Below are positions 10,735-22,838 of a DNA stretch of 64,000 nt, piece by piece. The position numbers were made by a program, and so were the translations under genes. The notes beneath the pieces were generated by a model. It saw only the letters and a program-made list of their open reading frames with translations. It did not search any database and was not told where the DNA came from. Position 1 is the stretch's first letter; every line of letters starts with the position of its first letter. This stretch comes from Tubulanus polymorphus. Taxonomy: Eukaryota > Nemertea > Palaeonemertea > Tubulaniformes > Tubulanidae. The stretch is from positions 12,426,450 to 12,490,449 of the forward strand of contig NC_134026.1 in the NCBI RefSeq assembly GCF_964204645.1, in the 5' to 3' direction.

Positions 10735-10960
10735 TCTGGACACATCCAATCTTAAAAAACCACAATCAGCAAACATTTTCATTATTGCCAAAGTTGCCAA
10801 AGACTGAAAATTTTCCGTTGCAAACAAATTAAACAAATTAACAGATATTCATTGAAAAAATTCATTCAGTTGAACATGTAATTGTAAATAATGTTATCCT
10901 CCCTCAAGCATTGAAATGTTGGGTGAAATGGTGAAATTAAATCCATTCTTTTCTAACACA
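10735..10960. repeat. Inner nested inverted repeat, right half
   Basis: Inverted partner of 9960-10165. Together they form a second palindrome inside the foldback-like element and may be a separate insertion. Confidence 0.75.
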
Positions 10961-11924
10961 CCAATGTATTCAGTTATCGCGACTCACAGGATAACTTGAC
11001 CGATCGGATGGATTTTATTTGTCAGTTTGCTAATCGACCTAAGTGACACCGCTTGCCCGGTCGTAAGAAGCCAGGTGTCCTTTTATTTAAGCATATCAAT
11101 CGGATTGCCCCGTGCTCTATTAGATATTGTGAACGAATCTAGTTTTCAAAATGATATTATTTTTTATGATATTATTGTTTTCTCTGCATGTCTGCTGAAT
11201 ATTTGTAAACGAAATTTGGCCAGCACATACCATGGAAATAGTTATCAATAGAACAATAGAAATGATGTTTTATTCTCTGAAGAACCATGTTGGTGCCGGG
11301 ACATTTCCTCACAGAGGGAGACATCTTCAGCGAAATGGCTGATGATGTGTTTATATTTCAGTTTGTTATGATTTTATATGTTATACTTAATCCAATGCCT
11401 AATTCTAATAATTATTCATATTTTGGCATTTTTGAGAGCTATGCAAACCACTCTTAGTACGGTATACAAAGTTTGTTTGAAATCAAAAGAGAATAAATTT
11501 TTAAAAGATAAAGAATTGCCTTCATCTTATGTTCAGCTTTACAGTATGTTCCCTGCATACAAAAATACAAATCCTACATTCAAATGATTAATCCAAGATT
11601 CTACTACATATTCACTACAGTTGCATTGAGATCTCACTGACATCACACATAGTGGTTGCTAAGACGTCTCAATTGTCTAGCTCGGTTAAGGTCGAGGTTA
11701 CAGCTAACAAACACAGTTACGCAATGGTGACGGACGTCTGGATTCGATACGTAATTAAACTGATATGCTAATCAGCCACGTTCAGTGGCCCCACTGAAGT
11801 TCATTACTTGTTTGTTCCTTGTTCCTTATTCAGATTTCGTCTTTACCGGTTCAGATTTTCTTGCTACTTATTGAGAATTCATCTCCCAATAAGGAACAAG
11901 TCAGATTTTCTCACTGTTACTTAT

Positions 11925-12400
11925 ACGCCAGGTGGCGCTGGTATACACTATGCCGTAGTCCAGACATTTTACGTAACTATGTCTACTCTGCTGATAAACA
12001 AACTCGACCTCGACCTTGACAACAAATCGCCAGGTGATGGCGCGAGCCAATCCAGACGTCTAAACACGATTGCGTATGCGACCGCGAGAGCGGTCAGCTG
12101 TAGCTTTACGTCAGGAGTTTAATAAGTTGCGTCTATTAATATCTTGGTTTAAAAACGTTCGTATTGCTCGGTCGTTTTTCTCGTCACCGAATCGACCTTT
12201 ATATGTTATTCGCCTCTTTAACCATTTAATCAATTAACCATCGATTGTTACCGAGCCCTTAACAACAGAGAAAGTTTCTAACGAAAGTTATCGAATCCCC
12301 TCATCAAGAAGTAAATATCTGCAAGCCCATGAAATTGAAAGATATAAAATAAACAGATACTTTCTGCCCGCCTATCTATCAAATTCCATAGAAAAGAACA
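11925..12400. repeat. Arm segment, copy B
   Basis: Direct copy of 8540-9050 located in the loop of the foldback element, beginning CGCCAGGTGGCGCTGG. Some internal stretches are shorter than in copy A. Confidence 0.8.
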
Positions 12401-14820
12401 TTTTTTCCTCAACCGAAAATGGCTGGAAATGAGAGCGCACATAAATACGTATATATATATAAAAGCTTCAGTTACACACATGTTTTAATACTATTCGATC
12501 AGATTGCTCTCAATACTTTTAATACGAATACGAATATTCATTACACTCCAATCACTTCTATGGTATATGGAGGAGGAAAAACAGCATTCATTTAGGAGGT
12601 AAATGAAAACGTATCTTAAAACATAACAAACATTATTTACGGAACATACTATTTACATATTACCCGATGGATTCATATACATCTAAAGGTGTCCCCCCTT
12701 TCGAGTTTAGAACATTTATATTCCGTGGTATTATACCGGTACCTTCTGAAACATGGCCATGGCCGCGACTGCACATCAATACCCGGCATTGCGATTTCCG
12801 TGTTACACTTATATATAAAAAATGTACAACGTAAGGTAAACGGAGATCGGGAAAACACAAACGATGAACGCTTTTACGGTTCGCAGCGCTTTTACGGCCG
12901 CAAAATATGATCTACTGATCTCAGAAAAATTATGTGACCCAAGCCTCAATAACCCTCATCCCCCTAAATCTCTACATATTTCCACTGCTCTCTGGAATGA
13001 TGAGATAAAAGAATAGAAATCGACATCAGTAGCACCAAAGCTAACCGTACCATTTTTTCTCACTACTTGAAATAAACTATGCGCAAAGCCAGAGAAAAAT
13101 TTGCGATTTAGAGAGAGATAAATACAATGCAACACTCATCATCGATTCGATACAGCAGTTGCAGGCCTATTTGAATACTTGTAGTAACGCGCGGTCGATT
13201 GATGCGCGCGGGCAGTATCTTATCTTCAAGCACAAAACTATCGTATTGTTTCCAATAATTAATTGTTACATGTTTACACTCTTTGCGTAAAAGTAACGAC
13301 ACATCTGAATTTCTTCCGGAAAGCAAAGTAAAATTAGGTGACAATTGGAACTATTTAATTTCGCGCATTGAAACATACATACGCTTTAAGCGGCGTGATC
13401 ACTACGCACAATAGGGAGCATTTATTAATTGCTAGAAAAGCGATAAAGCGACTCAACTTGTCGTGTTGTATTGCTATGATACTTAACACTGCATTTTCAC
13501 ATTAATTTTGTGATCATACGTACTAATTTCCCCTGGAGCGGTGCCCCGGCAACAGTGCGTCAGCAACAGGTGGGATTCTCACGCGTATCTCATTGAGCGG
13601 TGATGAGTGATAACAGATATCAATTTCTTCACACGGTCAGCTTTTCCGATATCAAAATAGTAGGTCAGCATCATTGCTTGGTGACGTAGCTACGATAGTC
13701 CCAGTTGATTGTGTCATCACGTCTGGCGCAACCTCGGAAATCCTCTCGATGACAGACACTGTCCAATAAACTTCGGATCGCCTCTCTGGCGCCATACTTG
13801 CCTGGGTTTGATTGCAGCCCACCGAAACTCTTGCTTCAGCGTCTCAAACGTTTTTTCTTTTGGCCACATGGCCAATGAATTGTACTTTTCGTGATTGATA
13901 AACGCAATGCTTATTTCGCAAATGAATGATAACTTATAAATGCGTCGTTCATTTATTCTTCACTTTGTTTACACAGTTCACCAAACTCACTGTTGCTTTT
14001 TTCACGGTATGTCGGTGATAAACCTAAGCACGTATGCGCTCTCTAGCCCATATACGTATACAATTGATAGTCATAATTTGTTCCCTCTTATATATCACGG
14101 CTATATGATGCATCCACTAACATATATGTTTATCATATCATATACGATGGCACCAACAATACTTTAGAAATCATTAATTAAAAAAATCTTAAATACCCCT
14201 TTTAAAAGAATAGAAACTAAGTAAACAGTAAGCTTTCAACAGAGATGACGTCAGGAACACGTACCTGCACACATCTAGATACAGTGAGCACCTGCTCAAA
14301 CTGCCGATTTATAAGTGTATTTCAGGAAATGACTGAAATGATAATCAGTAGCATATTATAACTTGTGAACATATTACTTCATAGAAAAAGTATGACATGA
14401 TATTCTATTAATTGTACATGTGCCCTTTAAGCAAGTAGAATCAACATCGCGGATTGAATCCTTCATTGTAAAGGAAACTGAAACTGAAACTTCACTATCA
14501 TTAAGTTCCAAACTTTGTTTTTTTTTCATTCCAGAAATTATATAACTATGCCTTTAAAATTCCAATAAATCGACCCTCTAAACCTTCGACCTTCATTATA
14601 TATGACTCATCAACGATATTCGAGATATATCAAAAATTTTGAAATTATGTACTTTTACAAAGGAATTCCGTTGGTAGTAATAAGTTGGAAAACTGTTCCG
14701 ATTCGACTTTTTTTACTAAAACACCCTAAATCGATTCGGCGCTATGGTTTAAGTTACAGCGCATCATCAAATACATCGAAAAACCAACCGATGACCTCTC
14801 GTAACATCTCTATTCATGGC
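12401..14820. other. Unassigned loop sequence of the foldback element
   Basis: No coding region, RNA gene or recognised repeat was found. Frames of 60-80 codons here are uncorrelated with any protein I know. Confidence 0.4.
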
Positions 14821-14823
14821 CGT

Positions 14824-15115
14824 CGGAACAGGGGCGGCAGGGGCGGCCAAAGCCGCCCCACTTTTTTGCTTAACAAAATATTTTTCAAAAGCACGCTGTA
14901 CCGCGTAGCAGCTCGTCGTTCTCTGTACTAGGTGGTTGGCTCACGGCTTCTCATGCTTCTGTGAATGAGACCGTGAAATGGCCCCAAAACGCATCTCCGG
15001 CGATTGAATTTTCAAAATTTTTCAAGGGGAGGGCCCCTAAACCCCCTTCAGAAATAAGCCTCGCCACTTTCCTTCCGACGGCTCTGCTATTACCTTTTGA
15101 CAGCCGGACATTTCA
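14824..15115. mobile_element. Possible DNA-transposon relic, GGGGCGGC motif
   Basis: CAGGGGCGGC is followed by a G+C-rich stretch, then TTTTCAAAATTTTTCAAGGG with GGGCCCC and CCCCC runs. The style resembles termini of hAT-type relics in invertebrate genomes. No clear target duplication was identified. Confidence 0.25.
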
Positions 15116-15699
15116 TTCGTTCCAGGTTTTCTATTCTCACATGGCGCGAGTATACGATATTCCTCAGTCCAGACGTACTTACGTAACCATGTCTCGCCTG
15201 AGATAAGCGATAGCTAACCTGACCTCGGTCACTAGGCTAATCGAGACGTCTGCGTGTGCAGATTTCAGTAGTTTCACAGTTGCTATGCAACCACAGTAAC
15301 CATTGGATTAGAATACATATGAATATATTTACCCACACTACAACCCTTTCTTCCAAATTATCCACATGTTTTCGTTTTCTGTTGTGTTATAATATTTACG
15401 GAAAATAATACTAAACAAAAAAGGCGACTATAGGTATGTATATGTAGGTGATTTAGACGGTGGGCGGACGTCTCGATCGAACGCCTGTTTATTTGACGAT
15501 GTCACAATTTTGATCTTGTTGATCGCATTTTCACCAGGGTCGGGTTTCGGGTTTCACGAACGGGAATTTAAGCTCCCCCTAATTCCGGTGTGCATAATTA
15601 GCGACGGGGCTGGTCATTTTATTAATGATAGTTTTTTCATCGTATAGGAATAATGCAATAATTAATTTGGAATTAACTTCGGAGTTAATTACAATTAAT

Positions 15700-16285
15700 T
15701 CACTTTTCCCTAATTAGCGTTTGTGAAAGAGATTTAATCATCGAATTCACTAACTAGAATAAAGCACTTTCAATTCGAGTTATCACCTAAACCGGGCTCA
15801 GGGCATTAACCCATTTGGCTGTGGGAAAAACTACATATCACAAGTCACGCGTACAATCTATCTCGTAGCTTCATACACTCATATCGGAATGATGACGTAG
15901 TAGCAGCAGCTGGCAGTTTTTAAAAGGAAAGAAATTTCCGAGGATTTCGCTTATTTCACAAAACCTTCAATGAATAAAAGAAGATATTGTGAGTTGCTGA
16001 GTCAAAGTGCATGTCAACGCTCCGGGCAACGCTCGCGGTCAGCACACGTGGTTGCGCGATGTGTTTAGACGTCTCGATTGGCCTCGTCTCGACTGGTGGT
16101 CAAGGTTGCGGCTAGCACTTCAGAGCAGACACCATAGTTACGCAATCATAACATTTACCTGTCCGCAATAGAGTCGAATCGAATAAGTAGCCAGCTTCTT
16201 ATTTTGAATTGGGAGCCGGGAACCGGGAGCCGGCTACTGGTTCCCGGTTCCCGATTCGGCTCCCGATTGAAAATGATTTTCAAAT
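15700..16285. repeat. Right arm, inner part
   Basis: Inverted partner of 9240-9720, ending in a short GGGAGCC/GGGAACC cluster at 16205-16275. Confidence 0.8.
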
Positions 16286-16679
16286 ATGTTGACAATATTT
16301 CAATACACATTTCAATAGCCAACTTCATATCGCTGACAAAGGTAAACCAATCAACTAACCCGAATTAAGCATTTTCCATTAGAATTATCACCTAAACCGG
16401 GCCCAGGGCAGAAGAACTGCTCACATCGCGCAAATGTTTGTTTTCATCATCGCGCGCAGTGACGTCACGCGGAAAGTCCAAACTTAATGGTAGAAAAGTC
16501 TACCTAAACTTTATCGTATCGGCACGAAATCTATTCGTAAACACAGATCAGACCATCCTCTTTCAATCCATACCACTCAACGCGTAATCGAAGCCACACG
16601 AACGGAGATTACGCGCTACAAAGTTAATACGCTATGGCTTAGCCACTTATAGTATAGAATATAGTTGCATAGTAACTGT

Positions 16680-17070
16680 GTATATTGAAGTCACACGCGT
16701 GTTGTTAATTCAGACGTCTCGATTAGCCTGGTGGCCGAGGTCAGGTTGCACTCATTTCAGCAGACATAGTTACGTAATTATGTTTACCTGCTGTCCGCAA
16801 TAGAGTCGAATCGAATAAGTAGCCAGCTTCACATTTTGAATCGGGAGCCGAACCAGTAGCCGGCTACCGGTTCCCGGTTCCCGGTTCGGCTCCCGATTCA
16901 AAATGATTTTGAATCGGGAGGAAATCGTCACACGCGTGGTGTTAATTCAGACGTCTCGATTAGCCTGGTGGCCGAGGTCAAGGTTGCACTCATTTCAGCA
17001 GACATAGTTACGTAATGTTTACCTGCTGTCCGCAATAGAGTCGAATCGAATAAGTAGCCAGCTTCACATT
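16680..17070. repeat. Duplicated arm unit (extra copies in right arm)
   Basis: Two adjacent direct copies of a unit containing TTAATTCAGACGTCTCGATT, GTGGCCGAGGTCA and GAATCGAATAAGTAGCCAGC, separated by a GGGAGCC cluster at 16845-16920. The left arm lacks this duplication. Confidence 0.75.
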
Positions 17071-17219
17071 TTGCAATTGAGACGTCTAAACAACCATCTT
17101 ATCTCTGCGCCAATGTTAGTGGTCTCACTGTTTTACCATGCAACCGTGGTAACTATTGGATTAGAATTTTGTGTGCGCTCTCATCTCCAGCTATTTTCGG
17201 TTTAGGGATGAGAAAAATG

Positions 17220-18038
17220 TTCTTTTATGTTTTCTATGGAATTTGATAGATAGGAAAATATTAAGTTTAATAGAATATTGAAGTGATTGTTTTTTCATCT
17301 TTGACAATGGATTTACCCTGCATGAAGGGTGATTTGTGATTTATACGGCGGGCAGAAAGCGTCTGTTTATTTTATATCTTACAATTTCATGGGCTTGCAG
17401 ATATTGTTTTCTTGGGGATTCGATAACTTTCGTTAGAAACTTTCTCTCTTGTTAACCCTTTCAGTGCTGACTAATCAATACCCTATAGCTCGGGAACAAT
17501 CGATGGTTTATTGATTAAATGATTCAAGAGGCGAATAACATATGAAGAAGTCGATTCGGTGATGAGAAAAACGACCGAGCAATACGCACGTTCTTAAACC
17601 AAGTTATGTTATTAATAGATGCAGTTTACTGACGAATAGCTACATACAGCTGACCGCTCTCGCGGTCGCGTACGCAATCGTGTTTAGACGTCTGGATTGG
17701 CTCGCGCGGCATCACCTGGCGATTTCTTGTCAAGGTCGAGGTCGAGTTTGTTTATCAGCAGAGTAGACATAGTTACGTAAAATGTCTGGCCTGCGTCATA
17801 GTGTATACCAGCGCCACCTGGCGAATAAGTAGCCAGCTTCACATTTTGAATCGGGAGCTGAACCAGTAGCCGGCTCCCGGTTCCCGGTTCCCGATTCGGC
17901 TCCCGGTTCAAAAGCATTTTGAATCGGGAGCTGAACCAGTAGCCGGCTCCCGGTTCCCGATTCGGCTCCCGGTTCAAAAGCATTTTGAATCGGGAGCCGA
18001 ATAAGGAACCGGGAACCGGGAGCCAGCTTCACAGGGGT
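17220..18038. repeat. Right arm, outer part (copy C plus subterminal array)
   Basis: Inverted partner of 8185-9060. It carries the third copy of the GTGGCGCTGG segment and a GGGAGCCGG-type array (17836-18025) up to the terminus. Confidence 0.85.
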
Positions 18039-18084
18039 TATAAAACATGATTATGAGAGCAACTTCTCTTTTGTCGACACGTTG

Positions 18085-18176
18085 AAATAAATCCTCGCAA
18101 GCGCGAATTTATTCTAATTTTTTTTTCTCACTCGACCATTCAACCTTTAATCTGAACCCCCATATTCCCTATTACT
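18085..18176. repeat. Half of an E1 terminal palindrome
   Basis: Contains the loop-side stem GAATAAATTCG-like sequence, CTCACTCGACCATTCAACC and the outer end CCCTATTACT. It matches the right halves of the palindromes at 20218 and 58279. The left half is replaced by unrelated sequence. Confidence 0.7.
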
Positions 18177-18409
18177 CTTAAAATTTCATGTTTTAAAAGT
18201 GAGAGTAAAATGTAAGCATAATAATCTAGAAAAATAAGATCAAATATAGATTTCGAATGATAAAATATAATTTTTAGCATAAAAAGTAACGAGTAATTAA
18301 CGAGTGAAATAATTCATATTTAAATGATTGAATATTTATATTTATATGCGTTAAATTCTTATTTTCAATATAAAAAGAAACGAGTAATTAACGAGTTGAA
18401 GAAAATATC

Positions 18410-18435
18410 AATTTTAATAAAAATATATATTATAC
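18410..18435 (+). promoter_or_regulatory. Early-class upstream motif of the HNH gene
   Basis: TCAATTTTAATAAAAATATA lies directly before the ATG at 18436, matching the motif before the SSB-like and polymerase genes. Confidence 0.55.
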
Positions 18436-19215
18436 ATGGAGCCGGAACAATTACAAACTATCAATATTACAAATAGTGTTATAAATATTTATCATAAGAA
18501 ATGTGTGTGAATTGAATAAGTCATTTACAGAATTTAATAAACATAAAAAATCTAAAGATGGTAGGCAATGTTATTGCAAAACTTGTAATAAACTATGCAG
18601 TAAACAATATCGAGCAAATAATCCAGAAAAATGTAAAGAAAAAGATAAACAGTGGAGAGAAAATAATCCAGAAAAGTGGGGAAAGCTTATAATAAACAAT
18701 GGAGAGAAAATCACCCAGATTATATGAAAGAATATATGAGAGAATGGAGGGAAAATAATAGAGAGAATATAAATAATTAACAAAATGAAAGGTATAAAAC
18801 AGATTTTAATTACAAAATGAGAAAATGTTTAAGTTCAAGATTAACACAATTATTCAGTAAAGATAAACACTCAGTTACACTATCTATTTTGCTAGATTGT
18901 TCAGATGAATTCTTAAAATCATGGATTATATATCAGTTTAATGGTGAAATGAATATTAATAATTATGGCGAATATTTCCAAATAGATCATGTGTTACCAA
19001 TATCTAAATTTAACATGAGTGATGAATACAATAAAAAGTCAATTTGGAATTGGAAAAATTTAAGGCCTTTAGAAAAGAAAGAAAATAAAATAACATTTAA
19101 TAAACTAGATTTACAATTTTATTTAGAACAGTTAACAACGGCAAAGAAATTCATTGAATTATGGAATAGTGATCCAAATAATGAACAATATATTGAATCT
19201 TTATTAAGCTGTTAA
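18436..19215 (+). pseudogene. HNH endonuclease, frameshifted
   Basis: The gene starts after an early-class motif, breaks within 60 bp, and continues in another frame at 18503 with a Cys cluster (CELNKSF, then CYCKTCNKLC) and NNPEK repeats. After further shifts it continues at 18817-19215. The C-terminal part carries the HNH core YFQIDHVLPISKFNMSD and a WNWKNLRPLEKKEN segment, which fits HNH nucleases with an N-terminal Cys2-Cys2 module and a lysine-rich linker. Such nucleases are common passengers in viruses and mobile elements. A replication or homing role here is inference. It sits just before the polymerase in the same orientation. Confidence 0.7.
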
Positions 19216-19420
19216 AGAATAATATAATTCAAATAAAATTTAATAAAAATTACATATCTTCAACTAGCCATTATTTCTATTATATTTTTAAAAAAAATCT
19301 ATTATTTCTTTTCAAAAAGGGAATACTTTATATCACAAATAAAAGATACTAAAAAAACAATTAAAAAAACTTTTTTTAATCACTCATCACCACAAGTAAT
19401 TTTGTCCCTAATAAATACAA

Positions 19421-20217
19421 ATGGGAGATAGTGAGTACCAGACAGAAAACAATGATATTAATAAAAATCAATATTATTGTACATATTGTAAAAAATACAT
19501 TGATAAATCTAATAAATCTCATCATGAAAAAACTGCAAATCATATAAAAAATGTTATAGATGTTGAAACTCCAGAAAATTCCAATGAAAGAAAAGAACAA
19601 TTAGAAAATATGAATGTGGATGAAATAAAATGTGAAGTTTGTAATGAATTTATAGCAAAAAGGAATTATAAAAGACATCTCGAATCACAAAAACACAATT
19701 AAAATTTAAGTAACAAAGTTTTAGGAACAGATTATTTTGATGATAAACCTCAACAAGTAAAAAAAAACCAGTTTCAAAAACTAAATCTATTTCAAATAAA
19801 CCTTACATGGAAAATGTTTGAAATTACATCGATTCACTAGAAATATAAGATACAATTGAAATTTTAGAAATATTACGCATTAAAATTGGACCTGCGGCTA
19901 TTATATTTAGATTTTTTAAAGGAGCAACGATAGAAGATTATGGTAAATGTATTGAAATCATGGAAAAAATACTAGATTTCGTAACAGATGTTGAATATCC
20001 AAAAATTAGTATCTCTGGGAAAGTAAGTTTTGTAAAATCAAAAGAAAAAATGGATTATAATATTCAAACACACTCTGAAGAAATAATTTCAAAAACACAA
20101 ATAAAAGAGAAATTAGAAAAAATATTTAATTAATTTAAACGTCATATTGAGGAAAGATATTTTGAAGGTTCTGGCTTATCATTAAATGGAATTATATTTT
20201 TAGATTAAAATGTTTAT
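19421..20217 (+). pseudogene. pPolB of E1, 5' part (target of E2 insertion)
   Basis: Encodes the N-terminus of a protein-primed family B polymerase. It has two Cys2-His2-like fingers (YYCTYCKKYI with HHEKTANH, and IKCEVCNEFI with YKRHLESQKH) and then a degraded stretch parallel to residues 90-260 of the intact E3 protein (for example IGPAAIIFRFFKG and VEYPKISISGK). Several stops show that it was already dead or has since decayed. It ends at the duplicated target GTTTAT (20212-20217). The continuation, in the matching register, is at 53023. Confidence 0.8.
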
Positions 20218-20365
20218 AGTAATAGGGAATATGTTGTTCTAGATCAAAGGTCGAAAGGTCGAGTGGGTAGAAAATGAAAAATAAATTCTCGCACACTCGA
20301 ATTTATTTTTCATTTTCTACTCACTCAACCTCTCAACCTTCTAGAACAACATATTCCCTATTACT
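20218..20365. repeat. E2 left terminal palindrome (hairpin)
   Basis: A 148-bp near-perfect palindrome. AGTAATAGGGAATATGTTGT leads in and its complement ends at 20365, with stems of about 70 bp and a 10-base loop around TCGCACACTC. Both outer edges look like an element end. Confidence 0.9.
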
Positions 20366-20395
20366 CTAAAAATATTAATCTAATAACTTCTAAAA

Positions 20396-20424
20396 TCAAT
20401 TTTAATAAAAAATATGTTATTAAA
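20396..20424 (+). promoter_or_regulatory. Early-class upstream motif
   Basis: TCAATTTTAATAAAAAATAT followed by GTTATTAAA directly before ATG. Near-identical copies precede five other replication-type genes in this window. Confidence 0.65.
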
Positions 20425-20778
20425 ATGGAGAGTAAACAAGTACACAGTGAGAACAACAAATCATTTCTAGATAGAATTAAAGGTATCACAAATGTAAAAT
20501 CTGTAGATTATAAATTCAAAAAGTTAACAGAATTAACAATTCATGAGAAATATCTAATTACAAATATTGATACAGTTACTTACAAATATGGAGATAAATT
20601 AGTTATCCACTTAGAATATGAAGGATTAAAAGGAAATACATATAAATTCAGAACATATTTACCAGATAGATTTCATAGTTTGTCAAGTGAAGATTTAGAA
20701 GAATTATGTTCTGGAGATTTCTATTTCATATACAAAGGTAAGAATGAAAAAGGGCACCATGAAATAGATTTCGAATAA
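20425..20778 (+). CDS. SSB-like small protein of the E2 terminal repeat
   Basis: 117 residues, intact. Conserved blocks are KKLTELTIHEKYLITNID, YGDKLVIHLEYEGLKG and KFRTYLPDRFHSLSSEDLEE. The beta-strand pattern and the LPDRF element recall small OB-fold-like proteins I associate with mobile elements and viruses; calling it a single-strand DNA-binding protein is inference. It lies entirely within the terminal inverted repeat, so E2 has a second, damaged copy at its right end. It is followed after 14 bp by the polymerase early motif. Fragments or copies also occur at 6601, 52480 and 62813. No signal peptide or membrane segment is present. Confidence 0.65.
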   Translation: MESKQVHSENNKSFLDRIKGITNVKSVDYKFKKLTELTIHEKYLITNIDTVTYKYGDKLVIHLEYEGLKGNTYKFRTYLPDRFHSLSSEDLEELCSGDFYFIYKGKNEKGHHEIDFE

Positions 20779-20792
20779 GAAAATATGTAAAA

Positions 20793-20821
20793 TCAATTTT
20801 AATAAAAAATTTGATATTAAA
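20793..20821 (+). promoter_or_regulatory. Early-class upstream motif of E2 pPolB
   Basis: TCAATTTTAATAAAAAATTT then GATATTAAA before ATG. Same spacing as at 20396 and 58717. Confidence 0.65.
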
Positions 20822-21898
20822 ATGGAAGCAAATAAGTACTACTGTTCAACATGTAAAATTGATATAGATAAATCTCAAAAAGCAAGACACAATAAAACTA
20901 GAACACATTTAGAAAATAAATTGAAATTAGAATATAAAGATGATATATTAGAAAATAAATTAGAGGAATTGAAGAATGAAAAAGAAACATACAAATGTGA
21001 TGCATGTAATCAATCATTCTGTGATAAAAGATATTATAAAGAACATTTAAAATCTAAAAGTCATATTAGAAATATGAATAATGATATTTTAGGTGAAGAT
21101 TATTTTGATAATGATAATGATAAGAAACAGAAGACAATTAAAAAAATAAAAAATAAATTAAACAATAAAAGACCATACATGGAAGATGTAAGAAATTATA
21201 TTAATTCATTAGATAATGAAAAAGAAGTAGAGATAACCGAAGCATTCAAAAGTGATATTGGCCCAGCAGCTATCGAGTTTAAATTTCATAAAGGCAAAAC
21301 ATTAGAAGAGAATAAAAAGCATTTAAAGAATATGAAAAATATTATAAGAATAATTACTGATGTTGAATACCCTAAAATAAGTATATCTTTTAAAGTTAAA
21401 TTTATAAAATCTGAAGATAAACCAATTTATAATATAAATTCTCATTCACAACATATTATTTCAAAACAGCATATAGATGATAGATTAGATAAATGTTATA
21501 ATGAAATAAAAAGTAAAATAGAAGAGAAATATTTTGAAGGGTCAGGCTTAATATTTGATGAAATAATATTTATGACTTTACATGTTTATAACACAAAATA
21601 TAATAAGTTCACTAAATCAAAACCATCTGATGAAAATAATTTATCATATTATAAAGATGATAATATTAACGGATCAAGTTATATCCAATTACCATTTAAA
21701 ACTAATGCTGTTATAAATGTACAAAATTCTGATGATAAATGCTTTCTATGGTCAATAATTAGTTGCTTACATCCTGCAACTGATAATATTTGTAGAGTAT
21801 CAAATTATAAACCATTTGAAAATAATTATAAGATAGACAATTATCCTGTAAGAATTAAAAATATCCCAAAATAGAAAGAGATAATAATATAAAGAATA
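20822..21898 (+). pseudogene. pPolB of E2, 5' part
   Basis: The first 350 codons of a protein-primed family B polymerase, very close to the intact E3 copy. Fingers are YYCSTCKIDIDK and YKCDACNQSFCDK. The following region runs through DIGPAAIEFKFHKG, YPKISISFKVKF and FEGSGLIFDEIIFMTLHVYN to CFLWSIISCLHPA. The frame closes at IKNIPK because one A is missing in a short run. The gene is then interrupted near 21898 and resumes at 43234. No catalytic motif lies in this part. Confidence 0.85.
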
Positions 21899-22838
21899 TA
21901 GCTGCAAAGCAGCGATAACGGGTTTTCTGAGCAGGCGTGCTATTCATAATTTGAAAAGTGGATAATAGAAATATATCAATACGGGATACGCATTTGATGT
22001 GTCAAGTCACACCAATGCGGTTTAACATAACATAATTTATAGTTATAGTCAAATTGGGGGTAACTCGGGTCGTTTAGTTGTCTGTGGAGTTGAGTAGATT
22101 GGTTACCAGTCTGTAACGTTGGTTACGGAAACTACTCGTCAGCTTGATGAGTTGTATGTATTATGATCGTGCGCCACCTGCATTTTCCGAAATAATGTTC
22201 ATATGATTATTTCAAGGGACGATTGAAATCAATTATCAACGTACATCTGAATATGTAATAGTCCTTAGTAACTTTCTGTTGCAGAGGGCATAGAAAAGAT
22301 TTTGAAATTATTTGATTAAAATATGAATTTTATTTACGAAAAATAAACTATTATGGTCAGTACAAATTGAAAATTCATAGTGTATTTTTAAGAACAAGCT
22401 TACATAGCTTACAGAATACATCACGTACATTTGAATTTTATAAGTGATGGGTAAAAATCAACGTGTGACAGAAAGAAATGTAGTTAATTATTTAACAATA
22501 TCGAAATATGTGCTCTCTTTTTAAACTAACGGAGTGATACGCAATTAATCACATGGCCTGTATTAAAAGATAGAACATACAAGTTGGATATTTATAAGTC
22601 GAAACATGTGAACAGAAACTAAAACTTTGATGTCAGTGACATTTTGAACTTTTGAATGGTCGAATCCCATTTATTCACAGTAACCTGTGATGTGGCGATT
22701 CTCGGAGCCATCCTTCTTGATGACGTCACTAACAAGTGGTCACGGCCGTACGCGTGCACTCATTTCTTTGAAAATCTAGCTTCCTCGCGGAGCGGGACCT
22801 GGTGACGCTGCGCCCAGCCCCCTTCGCGCTGAGAAATA
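21899..22838. other. Non-coding stretch, no gene recognised
   Basis: A+T-rich, with no coding signal or repeat identified except the small edge stem at 21901-21915. Confidence 0.4.

Larger units (their letters stand above)
8185..18038. mobile_element. Foldback-like element, 9.85 kb, 9-bp target duplication
   Basis: The ends are perfect inverted repeats (ACCCCTGTGAAGCTGGCTCC at the left and its complement at the right). They are flanked by TATAAAACA at 8176-8184 and again at 18039-18047. Long inverted arms (about 8185-9720 and 15700-18037) contain arrays of GGGAGCCG/GGGAACCG-type repeats and shared unique segments; the right arm has an extra repeated unit. The middle (9.7-15.7 kb) holds a second nested palindrome and a third copy of an arm segment. 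No transposase was found. Nine-base duplications and long, internally repetitive inverted arms are known from Foldback and Mutator-type elements; the assignment is inference. Confidence 0.7.
18085..20217 (+). mobile_element. E1: Polinton-like element, left part (host of E2)
   Basis: Begins with the right half of a terminal palindrome (18085-18176) and carries an HNH nuclease gene and the first part of a polymerase gene, both rightward. It is interrupted at 20217 by E2 and resumes at 53023. The left half of its terminus is missing. Having an HNH gene where E2 has the SSB-like gene marks it as a distinct subfamily. Confidence 0.75.

Noticed and set aside
13108-14167. Frames of 60-80 codons in the foldback loop
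   Set aside because: No similarity, no splice context, and composition is that of the surrounding non-coding DNA.
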